DNA of 57,740 nucleotides from an uncultured Muribaculaceae bacterium (GTDB taxonomy: Bacteria > Bacteroidota > Bacteroidia > Bacteroidales > Muribaculaceae). How positions within the stretch are numbered: position 1 is the stretch's first letter; each line of letters starts with the position of its first letter. A program made the position numbers and the translations under genes. Positions 18,126 to 25,900 of the stretch are shown here, in pieces. Under the pieces are notes generated by a model. It saw only the letters and a list, made by a program, of their open reading frames with translations. It ran no database searches and was not told the DNA's origin. Location of the stretch: assembly GCA_934667475.1 (NCBI GenBank), contig CAKUMB010000013.1:1-57740 (forward strand), written 5' to 3'.

Positions 18126-18180
18126 CAACAAACGAGCAAAGGGGTCGCGGTATGAGCCGCGGCCCCTTTGCCGTTTGTTG
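18126..18180 (-). terminator. Strong terminator of the lipoprotein-like gene
   Basis: A long interrupted stem is present: CAACAAACG pairs with CGTTTGTTG, then GCAAAGGGGTCGCGG pairs with CCGCGGCCCCTTTGC with one wobble, enclosing a small loop. It lies 17 bases after the stop of the minus-strand gene at 18197. Confidence 0.75.
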
Positions 18181-18196
18181 TGCGGTTGTAGAGCTA

Positions 18197-18754
18197 TTAG
18201 TTCTGCTTCAGTTTCTTGGCCACGTCGCTTGCCGCTTTGTTGACGGCGTTAACGTCGCCTTCAACTTTGCGTTTGGCTGCGCTCTTGGCGCTGTCAACTA
18301 GCTGCTTGCCTGCATTCTCGGCAGTTTCGGCCACTTCACTTGGCAGTGCCACGGCCTTCTTGGCTATTTCGGTGAACGAGGGATAAATCACGTTGATAGC
18401 CTTGGCATTTTTCTCAATGGCCTTCTGCACCTTTTCCACATACTGCTTCACGGCGTCGGCGTTGCCAGCGTAACTGCCAATGGTGGCCTGACTCTTCTTG
18501 AGCAGGGCGCTGATGCCAGCAGTGTCCTTGGCAGCCACAAGCTCGTCGAGCTGTATCTGGAAGTCTTCGGCCGAGATGGTGTCAGCCACGGCTGCCTCAG
18601 CAGCGGTTGAATCGGAGGCAGTGGAATCGGACTCACTGCCGGCCTTGTCGGCGTTGCCGCACGACACCATTACAATGAGGCGGTGGCGGCTAAAAGTAAC
18701 ATAATCTGTTTTTTTGAATTTTGGTTTTTGCTTTTTCGAATGCGAATTTATCAC
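18197..18754 (-). CDS. Putative lipoprotein of Ala/Lys-rich helical type, signal sequence disrupted
   Basis: I do not recognise the family. From MVSCGNADKAG onward the product is a low-complexity, Ala/Ser/Glu-rich acidic linker followed by about 120 residues of predicted helices (QLDELVAAKDTAGISALLKK; VQKAIEKNAKAINVIYPSF). VMVSCGN looks like a Bacteroidales lipobox. However, the in-frame sequence before it (KFKKTDYVTFSRHRLI) is not a signal peptide. The neighbouring frame of the same DNA encodes IMLLLAATASL, a good signal core, bounded by an A7 run and by TTGTAATGG. Two compensating one-base shifts would restore MLLLAATASL joined to VMVSCGN. Either the signal is mutated or there are sequence errors. 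The true start is therefore uncertain. Confidence 0.6.
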   Translation of the reverse strand: MINSHSKKQKPKFKKTDYVTFSRHRLIVMVSCGNADKAGSESDSTASDSTAAEAAVADTISAEDFQIQLDELVAAKDTAGISALLKKSQATIGSYAGNADAVKQYVEKVQKAIEKNAKAINVIYPSFTEIAKKAVALPSEVAETAENAGKQLVDSAKSAAKRKVEGDVNAVNKAASDVAKKLKQN

Positions 18755-18843
18755 AAAGCTGCTTTGCCGCCAAGCATGTTTGCAATATTTAAAAATTGCA
18801 GCAATTATATAGCCAACGGCACGATTTTTCGCACATTTGGCAT

Positions 18844-18851
18844 TATATTTG
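18844..18851 (+). promoter_or_regulatory. -7 box upstream of the YugP-like gene
   Basis: TATATTTG lies 37 bases upstream of the ATG at 18888, within an A/T-rich leader. Confidence 0.5.
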
Positions 18852-18887
18852 CTGTTGCTATAGACTCAACACTATTAATTAATAATT

Positions 18888-19562
18888 ATGATTTACCTGA
18901 TTTTTATTGCGATAGCCATTGCGAGCTATGCGGTGCAAAGCTCACTAAAAAGGAAGTTTGAGCGCTACTCAAAGATTCCCATCGGCCATGGCATGAGTGG
19001 CCGCGATGTGGCGGCCAAGATGCTTTATGACAACGGCATCAACAATGTGGCGGTGAAGAGCACAAGCGGCATGCTGTCGGACTACTTCAACCCGCAAGAC
19101 AAGACTGTGAACCTGAGCGACGGGGTGTATGCCGTCAACAGTGTGGCGGCGGCCGCAGTTGCCGCCCACGAGTGTGGCCACGCAGTGCAGCACGCGGTGG
19201 GCTACGGGCCGCTGCGGCTGCGGTCGGCACTGGTGCCAGTGGTGACGTTTGCCTCGCAGTGGGTGTCGTGGATATTACTAGCCGGCATACTGCTGATACA
19301 GACCATGCCCGCCATTATGGGCGTGGGCATAGCACTGTTTGCCCTGACGGCGCTGTTCAGTTTTGTGACTCTGCCTGTGGAGATTGACGCAAGCCGGCGC
19401 GCCATAGCATGGCTCGACCACTCGGGCCTGACCCAGGGACAGACCACCGAATATGCCCGCGACGCCCTGCGTGCCGCAGCCTACACCTATGTGGTGGCGG
19501 CCCTTGGCTCGCTGGCAACGCTCATATACTATTTGCTGGTGTTTGTCAACAGGCGCGACTAA
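18888..19562 (+). CDS. Membrane zinc metallopeptidase, YugP-like
   Basis: This 224-residue membrane protein belongs to the neutral zinc metallopeptidase family typified by B. subtilis YugP. One N-terminal helix (MIYLIFIAIAIASYAVQSSL) is followed by a cytoplasmic or periplasmic segment. The zinc site is AAHECGHAVQHAVGYGPLRL with HECGH as HExxH, then two or more C-terminal helices and EIDASRRAIAWL. The substrate is unknown; the family is linked to membrane-protein quality control. Length and motif order are normal. It is monocistronic, transcribed away from the lipoprotein-like gene. Confidence 0.9.
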   Translation: MIYLIFIAIAIASYAVQSSLKRKFERYSKIPIGHGMSGRDVAAKMLYDNGINNVAVKSTSGMLSDYFNPQDKTVNLSDGVYAVNSVAAAAVAAHECGHAVQHAVGYGPLRLRSALVPVVTFASQWVSWILLAGILLIQTMPAIMGVGIALFALTALFSFVTLPVEIDASRRAIAWLDHSGLTQGQTTEYARDALRAAAYTYVVAALGSLATLIYYLLVFVNRRD

Positions 19563-19587
19563 TGCACTGTGGTTGCGCATTTTTTTG

Positions 19588-19595
19588 TAACTTTG
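19588..19595 (+). promoter_or_regulatory. -7 box upstream of hisS
   Basis: TAACTTTG followed by GCA, a typical Bacteroidales -7 element, lies 88 bases upstream of the hisS ATG. Confidence 0.6.
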
Positions 19596-19682
19596 CAGTT
19601 GCGATAACACTAATCAGACCGCGACCCTGCCACTTGAGCGGCAGGCTGACGGCCACACATTATAAAAAACATTAAGACAGAA

Positions 19683-21044
19683 ATGGCACAAAAACCTTCG
19701 ATTCCAAAGGGAACGAGAGACTTTTCGCCAATTGAGATGGCGAAGAGGAATTATATTTTCAATACTATTAAAGATGTGTTTCTGCTCTACGGATTCCAGC
19801 AGATTGAGACCCCCGCGATGGAAAACCTGTCGACGCTGATGGGCAAATATGGCGAAGAGGGCGACAAGCTGCTGTTTAAGATTCTGAACAGCGGCGACTA
19901 TCTGGCCAAGGCCCCCGACGACCTGTTGGCGTCGAAGGACTACATTCACCTGATTCCCAAACTCAGCGAAAAGGGACTGCGATATGACCTCACAGTGCCG
20001 TTTGCACGCTATGTGGTGCAGCATCGCAGCGACATCCAGTTCCCGTTTAAGCGCTACCAGATTCAGCCAGTGTGGCGCGCCGACCGTCCGCAAAAGGGAC
20101 GCTACCGCGAATTCTACCAGTGCGACGCCGACATTGTGGGCAGCGACTCGCTGCTAAACGAAATCGAGTTACTGTCGATGATTGATGAGGTGTTCAAACG
20201 CTTTGGCGTGAACATCACCATAAAGCTTAACAACCGCAAGGTGCTGAGCGGCATCGCCGAGGTGATAGGAGCCCCCGACAAGATAGTGGACATAACCGTG
20301 GCAATCGACAAAATCGACAAAATAGGCATCGACAATGTGAATGCCGAATTGCGCGAGAAGGGACTTGGCGAAGAGGCAGTGGCCACGCTGCAACCTCTGC
20401 TCACACTCTCGGGCACCAATGCCGAGAAGCTGGCCACGCTCAAAACCCTGCTGGCCAATAGCGAGGTGGGCAACAAGGGCATTGAGGAGATTGAGTATGT
20501 GCTGGGACATGTGGAGAGCCTCAACCTGAAGTCGACCGTTGAACTCGATGTGTCGCTGGCCCGCGGCCTCAACTACTACACAGGCACCATTCTTGAGGTG
20601 AAGGCCAACGATGTGGTGATGGGCAGCATCACTGGCGGCGGACGATATGACAACCTTACGGGCGTGTTTGGCATGCCTGGCACCTCGGGTGTGGGCATCA
20701 GCTTTGGCGCCGACCGCATATTCGACGTGCTCAACACACTCAACCTCTATCCGGCCGACACTCTGGCGTCGACCAAGGTGCTGTTCATCAACTTCGGCGA
20801 GAAGGAAGCCTGCAAATCGCTTGGCTACATAATGCAGCTGCGTGCTGCCGGAATATCGGCCGAGCTATTCCCCGACGCCACAAAAATGAAGAAGCAGATG
20901 AACTATGCCAACGTGAAGCAAGTGCCATTTGTGGCTATGGTTGGCGACAACGAACTTGCCACCAACACCATCGCCCTTAAAGACATGGCCTCGGGCGAGC
21001 AACAAAGCCTCACTCTTGCCCAAGTGGTGGAAAAGCTTAAATAA
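19683..21044 (+). CDS. hisS: Histidyl-tRNA synthetase
   Basis: This class II synthetase charges tRNA-His. The 453-residue protein begins with the standard IPKGTRDFSPIEMAKRNYIF. Motif 2 lies in RYQIQPVWRADRPQKGRYRE followed by FYQCDADIVG. The histidine-specific loop is LARGLNYYTGTILEV, and motif 3 appears in GGGRYDNLTGVFG then GVGISFGADRI. The anticodon-binding domain occupies the last 95 residues (VLFINFGEKEACKSLGYIMQ onward). Length and motifs are intact. It is a single gene with its own -7 box and a strong terminator. Confidence 0.96.
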   Translation: MAQKPSIPKGTRDFSPIEMAKRNYIFNTIKDVFLLYGFQQIETPAMENLSTLMGKYGEEGDKLLFKILNSGDYLAKAPDDLLASKDYIHLIPKLSEKGLRYDLTVPFARYVVQHRSDIQFPFKRYQIQPVWRADRPQKGRYREFYQCDADIVGSDSLLNEIELLSMIDEVFKRFGVNITIKLNNRKVLSGIAEVIGAPDKIVDITVAIDKIDKIGIDNVNAELREKGLGEEAVATLQPLLTLSGTNAEKLATLKTLLANSEVGNKGIEEIEYVLGHVESLNLKSTVELDVSLARGLNYYTGTILEVKANDVVMGSITGGGRYDNLTGVFGMPGTSGVGISFGADRIFDVLNTLNLYPADTLASTKVLFINFGEKEACKSLGYIMQLRAAGISAELFPDATKMKKQMNYANVKQVPFVAMVGDNELATNTIALKDMASGEQQSLTLAQVVEKLK

Positions 21045-21082
21045 GCCTCACTCCCACCTGCACTGACAACAAACAAAAAACT

Positions 21083-21116
21083 GAGCGGCGATGCAATAGA
21101 TTTTGCATCGCCGCTC
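21083..21116. terminator. Bidirectional terminator between hisS and the C1 peptidase
   Basis: GAGCGGCGATGCAA / TTGCATCGCCGCTC form a 14-bp perfect stem with a 6-base loop between two convergent genes, with A- and T-rich flanks. Confidence 0.85.
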
Positions 21117-21140
21117 AATTATTTTTATGGCTACTTAAAA

Positions 21141-22345
21141 TTACTTCAAGCCAATTTTCTTGGCAATTGCATCGGGCACGGCAGCCTTGTTCACATATAT
21201 GTCCATGGTCTTAGCCATGAAGTAGGCCTCGCTCACATAGAAGAATCCGTGATACAGTTGGTTGGTGTCCCAGCTGTTTTGCACCTTGTAATATTTGTTA
21301 CCCTTTTGGTCAACGGCCTTGCCCACAATCACCATGCCGTGGTCGTCGGTGGTCTCCTTGTTGTCAAACATCTCTTGGCGCGATTCCTGAGTCACCTTCT
21401 GCTCCTCAACCGGGCCTTTGATTTCCCACTTCTCGGCCTCACGGTCTTTGTCGCTCAGCTGCTCCCAGCGGTCGTGGTCAGAGCCTTTGAGGTCTTTCTC
21501 GTCCTTGCCCTTAGGCAGCACGGCGTATCCCTTGCGGAACTTGAAGCCCACCTCGCTCACATCGGCTGCCCACTCCACGGGATAGCCCTTGTCGATGGCG
21601 TTGTCCACAATCGCCTTCATCTCTTCCATCTTCACATTCATGTAGTCACCCCACAGCCAGTTGTCGGCCACTTCAAGCTTAAACGGCTTGTAGTAGGGGT
21701 GATGCGTGAACGAAGTCACACCAATGTAGTCGTTGAGGTCGATTGGCAGCGACTCGGCATAGCTTTTCGGAGTGTATGTCTTGCCCTGCCACTCAAACGT
21801 TTCGGGAAGTTTGCCCAGATATGCGTTAAGAATTCCCTTGAAGCCCTCGATCCACGCAGGCGACAATTTTTTCTGCTGGTTTTTGCTTATCACATTAAGG
21901 TATGACGACAACGCATCGTCGAGCTCATAGAAGTTAAACTTCTCGGCACCATAGGTGAGGCCCGAATACACCTCATCGGGCACCATGCCATAGTTTTCCC
22001 ACACATAGGGCACGTCGAGCGCGCTGCCACCCTGGGCAAAGTTGATTTTGCCGTCCATGCGGATGTATTTTATGGCCTTGTCGAGGTAGCAGTGGTACAC
22101 CACAAACGCCTGGCTAAGGTTGACCTCCTTGCCCGTCTTGCGCAAGATTTCGTCCTCAAAAAAGGTGTTGGTAGAGTAGCACCAGCAAGTGCCCGACTTG
22201 TACTGGTCTTCGACTTTGGTTGACTTTATCACCTTGGTGTCGGTGAACTTGAAGCCGGTGCTGTCAGGTATGATAACCTTGGGCTCATCGGCCATGGCAT
22301 TGAAAGATACGCCTAATGCCAAAAGGCTGTAAAGAACTGCTTTCA
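21141..22345 (-). CDS. Secreted C1-family cysteine aminopeptidase (bleomycin hydrolase/PepC-like)
   Basis: This papain-fold peptidase probably trims peptides from the N-terminus. The start at 22345 gives a clean signal peptide, MKAVLYSLLALGVSFNAMA then DEPK, so the enzyme is exported, unlike cytoplasmic PepC. Catalytic residues are visible: Cys in SGTCWCYSTNTFFEDE (near residue 55), His in DDHGMVIVGKA and Asn in VQNSWDTNQLYHGFF. At 401 residues it is a little shorter than E. coli-type PepC. Upstream ATG codons in the same frame would destroy the signal peptide and lie among promoter repeats. It is monocistronic. Confidence 0.88.
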
Positions 22346-22382
22346 TATTAATATTTGTAGTTGTTATTGCTATTTTGACTAC

Positions 22383-22485
22383 AAAATTAGTGCAAACCGA
22401 GCGCAATGCCAAGAAATGGACCCTTTCATTTCTTGCGCAATGCCGAGGTGCAGCCTTATTTATTTAAAATTAGTGCAAACCGAGC
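22383..22485 (-). repeat. Two promoter-like direct repeats upstream of the C1 peptidase
   Basis: The 20-base sequence AAAATTAGTGCAAACCGAGC occurs at 22383-22402 and 22466-22485, spaced 83 bases apart. On the minus strand each reads GCTCGGTTTGCACTAATTTT. The first, followed by GT, gives TAATTTTG, a -7 box, about 35 bases upstream of the peptidase ATG. The neighbouring GC-AATGCC text is also partly repeated. This looks like a duplicated promoter segment. Confidence 0.55.
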
Positions 22486-22513
22486 ACGATGCCCCTGGTA
22501 ATTTCATTTAAAG

Positions 22514-23635
22514 TTAGCGCTTTATCAGAATAGTGACCCTAATGGCCATGTCAAACAGCACAATCTTGCCATTGGCATTGGCTTTTATGTCGTCGGCCGC
22601 GTCCTGAAACAGCTTCAGCAGCGGCTCGGCATTGGCAGCATTGATGAATGGGGCAAACTTGCTGCTAAATGCCTGCTCGTCACGCGTGAGGTAGTTGAGT
22701 TGGGGCACATGCAAATTGTAGATGAAATTTTCACGCACCATACGCGAGGCGTAGTCCAGAAAGCGGCGCGACTTCTCGCGCTTCATGTCGGCAATGCCCT
22801 CGCTCCAAGCCTTAAGCGATTTAAGGTCGCGCATGTATGCCATACGCATCAGTGCCACAAACTCCTCGTGAAACAGCTTGCTCTCGCTGCCGCGCTGCAT
22901 GTTTTGCTCAGCCAGAATCACATTGCCGTCGGCCGGTGCAGCCACGGCAATGGCCTCTTGCATGTCGACACCATAGCGGGCCGAGATGTAGCGGGCAATG
23001 TCGTCGGTCGACGGCTTGTGAAGCTCGATGCGCTGCGTGCGCGAGTAGATGGTGGGCAATATGCCCTTAGCATTGTCACTCACAAGTATAAACAGACTGT
23101 CGGGCGAAGGCTCCTCGATGATTTTCAGCAACTTGTTGGCGCAATCCTCCTTCATTTTTTCAGGCAGCCACATGATTAGCACCTTAAACTCCGACGAGTA
23201 TGGGGCCATGCTCATCTTGCGGATGATGCTGTTGCTCTCGGCTACAAAAATTTGCGGCTGGGCATTGTCGTTTTTTATCAGCGACAACCAGCGTTCGTAG
23301 TTTTCCACCGGGCCTTCGCCTAAAAACTGCTTCCACTCTTCGATGTAGGTGTCGCACACCGTGCTGTCGGCCTTCTTAACGTAAGGAAACGAGAAGTAGG
23401 TGTCGGCATGATTCATGGTCTGGTGCTGCAGGCATTGCGGGCACACCCCGCACGAATCGCCATTGGCGGTGCGATGGGCGCAGTGAATGTATTGCGCCGT
23501 GGCAAGCGCAAGTGCCAGCTTGGGCACACCCGGCTCGCCGTGTAGCAGCAGAGCGTGCGGCATGCGGCGCTCGTCCACCAGACGGCGAATTTGGTCCACA
23601 GCCTTCTTATTGCCTATTACGTCGCTAAACTTCAT
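22514..23635 (-). CDS. holB: DNA polymerase III delta'-like clamp-loader subunit
   Basis: This AAA+ clamp-loader component helps load the beta sliding clamp. The 373-residue protein begins KFSDVIGNKKAVDQIRRLV, typical of delta'/gamma-tau. The P-loop reads HGEPGVPKLALALATA and lacks the canonical GKT, as expected for the non-hydrolysing delta' subunit. Four cysteines form the zinc module (CAHR, then CGVCPQCLQHQ). The sensor region LLKIIEEPSPDSLFILVSDN is followed by LPTIYSRTQRIEL. Length is normal. It is divergent from ligA across about 150 bases. Confidence 0.87.
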   Translation of the reverse strand: MKFSDVIGNKKAVDQIRRLVDERRMPHALLLHGEPGVPKLALALATAQYIHCAHRTANGDSCGVCPQCLQHQTMNHADTYFSFPYVKKADSTVCDTYIEEWKQFLGEGPVENYERWLSLIKNDNAQPQIFVAESNSIIRKMSMAPYSSEFKVLIMWLPEKMKEDCANKLLKIIEEPSPDSLFILVSDNAKGILPTIYSRTQRIELHKPSTDDIARYISARYGVDMQEAIAVAAPADGNVILAEQNMQRGSESKLFHEEFVALMRMAYMRDLKSLKAWSEGIADMKREKSRRFLDYASRMVRENFIYNLHVPQLNYLTRDEQAFSSKFAPFINAANAEPLLKLFQDAADDIKANANGKIVLFDMAIRVTILIKR

Positions 23636-23736
23636 CTGTCAGTCGTCTTTTTTGCAAAGTTAGCGCAAAAATCGGACGCTTGGCAAAAAATGCCTGCCAA
23701 CTTTCGAATGGATTTGCTTTGTAGGCCGTTTCTTGC

Positions 23737-23744
23737 TAAATTTG
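23737..23744 (+). promoter_or_regulatory. -7 box of ligA
   Basis: TAAATTTG followed by C fits the Bacteroidetes -7 element. Transcription would begin near 23750. This excludes the TTG at 23733 and makes the ATG at 23757 nearly leaderless. Confidence 0.55.
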
Positions 23745-23783
23745 CTTAGCCGTAAAATGGCCAAAGCAACACAACTTAATTAT

Positions 23784-25784
23784 ATGGAAAATATCGAAGC
23801 AAGAATAAAGGCATTGAGGAACGACCTCAACAAGCACAACTACAACTACTATGTGCTGAATCAGCCCACAATATCCGACCAGGAGTTTGACGCCGAGATG
23901 CGCGAGCTGCAAGACCTGGAAAAGGCCAATCCGCAATTTTTCGACCCATACTCGCCCACACAGCGCGTGGGCAGCGACCTTAGCCAGGGCTTTAAGCAAG
24001 TGACTCACGAGCGCCCCATGCAGTCGCTGGCCAACAGCTACAGCATAGAAGAGGTGCAAGACTTCCTGCGCCGCGCTAAGGAGGGCCTCGGCGGTGAGCC
24101 TGTGCAGATAGTGGGCGAGATGAAATATGACGGCACATCGATTTCAGTGACCTACGAGCACGGCCGGCTGGTGCGTGCGGTGACCCGCGGCGACGGTGTG
24201 CACGGCGATGACGTGACGGCCAACGTGATAACCATCAAAAGCGTGCCGCTGCAGCTGCAGCCGGGCGATTGGCCCGACAAGTTTGAAGTGCGCGGCGAAA
24301 TTCTGCTGCCATGGAAAAACTTTGAGCGGCTCAACCACGAACGCCAATACAACGAGGAGCCGCTGTTTGCCAACCCGCGTAACGCAGCCGCCGGCACGCT
24401 GAAGATGCAAAACAGTGCCGAAGTGGCCCGACGCGGTCTCGATGCCTACTTCTACTTTCTGCTTGGCGACAACTTGCCATACGACACCCACTATGAGCGA
24501 ATGGAGGCGGTGAAGCGATGGGGGTTTAAGACGGCTCAGATGACCATTCTGCCATCAATCGACGCTGTTAAGGACTTCATCGACCACTGGGACACCGAGC
24601 GCAAAAAACTGCCCGTAGCCACCGATGGGCTGGTGTTTAAGCTAAACTCCACTCGCCAGTGGCTAAACCTCGGATCCACAGCTAAATCGCCGCGATGGGC
24701 CATTGCCTACAAGTTTGCTCCCGAGCGCGAGTGCACCAAGCTGCGCTTCGTGTCGTTTGAGGTGGGGCGCACTGGCGTGATTACACCCGTAGCCAACCTC
24801 GACCCCGTGCTGTTGTCAGGCACAGTGGTGAAACGGGCATCACTGCACAACGAGGACATAATTCGCACGCTCGACATTCACGACGGCGACATAGTGTATG
24901 TGGAAAAGGGTGGAGAGATAATACCCAAAATAGTGGGCGTCGACGTTAAGCAGCGCGTGCCCGGCAGCAAGCCCATAGAGTTTGTGAGCCAATGCCCCGT
25001 GTGCGGCACCGCACTGAAGCGCGTCGAGGGCGAGGCTGCTTGGGTGTGCCCCAACAAATACAAATGCCCGCCACAAATCACGGGCCGCATCGAGCATTTT
25101 GTGGGACGCCACGCCATGAACATCGACGGCATAGGCGAGGAGGTGGCTGTGCAGCTGCACGACAGCGGCCTTGTGCACAATGTGGCCGACCTCTACGATT
25201 TGACGCTTGAAAGCCTCACTGCGCTCGACCGATTCCAGCAAAAGTCGGCGTCGCGCATTCTGCGCGGCCTCGAAGCATCGCGCAAAGTGCCGTTTGCCCG
25301 CGTGATTTTCGCTCTATCGATTTCATATGTGGGAGAGACCACTGCTAAAGTGCTGGCCCGCAACGTGCACAGCATCGACCGCCTTATGGCCATGCCGGCA
25401 CAAGAGCTGGCAGCCATTCCCGAGATAGGGCCGAAAATTGCCGAGAGCATAGTGGAATACTTTGCGGAGGAATCGAACCGTGAAATAGTGGAACGGCTGC
25501 GCAAGGCCGGCCTGCAAATGGCTGTGGCCGAAGATGAACTGGCAGGCCGCACCAGCAAGCTGGCGGGCAAGAAGATAGTGATTAGCGGTGTGTTCAGCAA
25601 GCACTCACGTGATGAATACAAGGCTATGATTGAGCGAAACGGGGGCAAAAACGTGGGCTCGATATCTGGCGCCACGAGTTTTGTGTTTGCCGGTGAGAAT
25701 ATGGGCCCTGCCAAGCTTGAGAAAGCCCGCAAACTGGGGATACCTATAATCAACGAAGATGACTTCCTTAAAATGATAGAGTAG
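23784..25784 (+). CDS. ligA: NAD-dependent DNA ligase LigA
   Basis: LigA seals nicks during replication and repair using NAD+. The start at 23784 gives MENIEARIKALRNDLNKHNY, the conventional beginning with the NAD-binding Ia domain (YNYYVLNQPTISDQEFD). The adenylation site is GEMKYDGTSISV with Lys near residue 117. The OB fold follows around FEVGRTGVITPVANLDPV. A four-cysteine zinc finger reads CPVCGTALKR and CPNKYKCPPQ. Helix-hairpin-helix repeats precede the C-terminal BRCT domain (LAGKKIVISGVFSKHSRDEY). At 666 residues it has the family length. The ATG at 23757 would add nine residues. Confidence 0.96.
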   Translation: MENIEARIKALRNDLNKHNYNYYVLNQPTISDQEFDAEMRELQDLEKANPQFFDPYSPTQRVGSDLSQGFKQVTHERPMQSLANSYSIEEVQDFLRRAKEGLGGEPVQIVGEMKYDGTSISVTYEHGRLVRAVTRGDGVHGDDVTANVITIKSVPLQLQPGDWPDKFEVRGEILLPWKNFERLNHERQYNEEPLFANPRNAAAGTLKMQNSAEVARRGLDAYFYFLLGDNLPYDTHYERMEAVKRWGFKTAQMTILPSIDAVKDFIDHWDTERKKLPVATDGLVFKLNSTRQWLNLGSTAKSPRWAIAYKFAPERECTKLRFVSFEVGRTGVITPVANLDPVLLSGTVVKRASLHNEDIIRTLDIHDGDIVYVEKGGEIIPKIVGVDVKQRVPGSKPIEFVSQCPVCGTALKRVEGEAAWVCPNKYKCPPQITGRIEHFVGRHAMNIDGIGEEVAVQLHDSGLVHNVADLYDLTLESLTALDRFQQKSASRILRGLEASRKVPFARVIFALSISYVGETTAKVLARNVHSIDRLMAMPAQELAAIPEIGPKIAESIVEYFAEESNREIVERLRKAGLQMAVAEDELAGRTSKLAGKKIVISGVFSKHSRDEYKAMIERNGGKNVGSISGATSFVFAGENMGPAKLEKARKLGIPIINEDDFLKMIE

Positions 25785-25806
25785 GGCGCGCACACGCCCC
25801 CCTGAT

Positions 25807-25878
25807 GCAGCATTGGCGCCTTGCACTGCCAGCTGGCCTGATTCGTGGCCATAGTGACATGCGAGGCGCCAATGCTGC
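25807..25878. terminator. Large hairpin between ligA and relA
   Basis: Perfect 14-bp arms GCAGCATTGGCGCC and GGCGCCAATGCTGC enclose about 44 bases that themselves contain a smaller TGGCC/GGCCA hairpin. It lies between convergent genes and probably terminates both. Confidence 0.7.
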
Positions 25879-25900
25879 GTTTCCTTTTATGCTATTGCGC

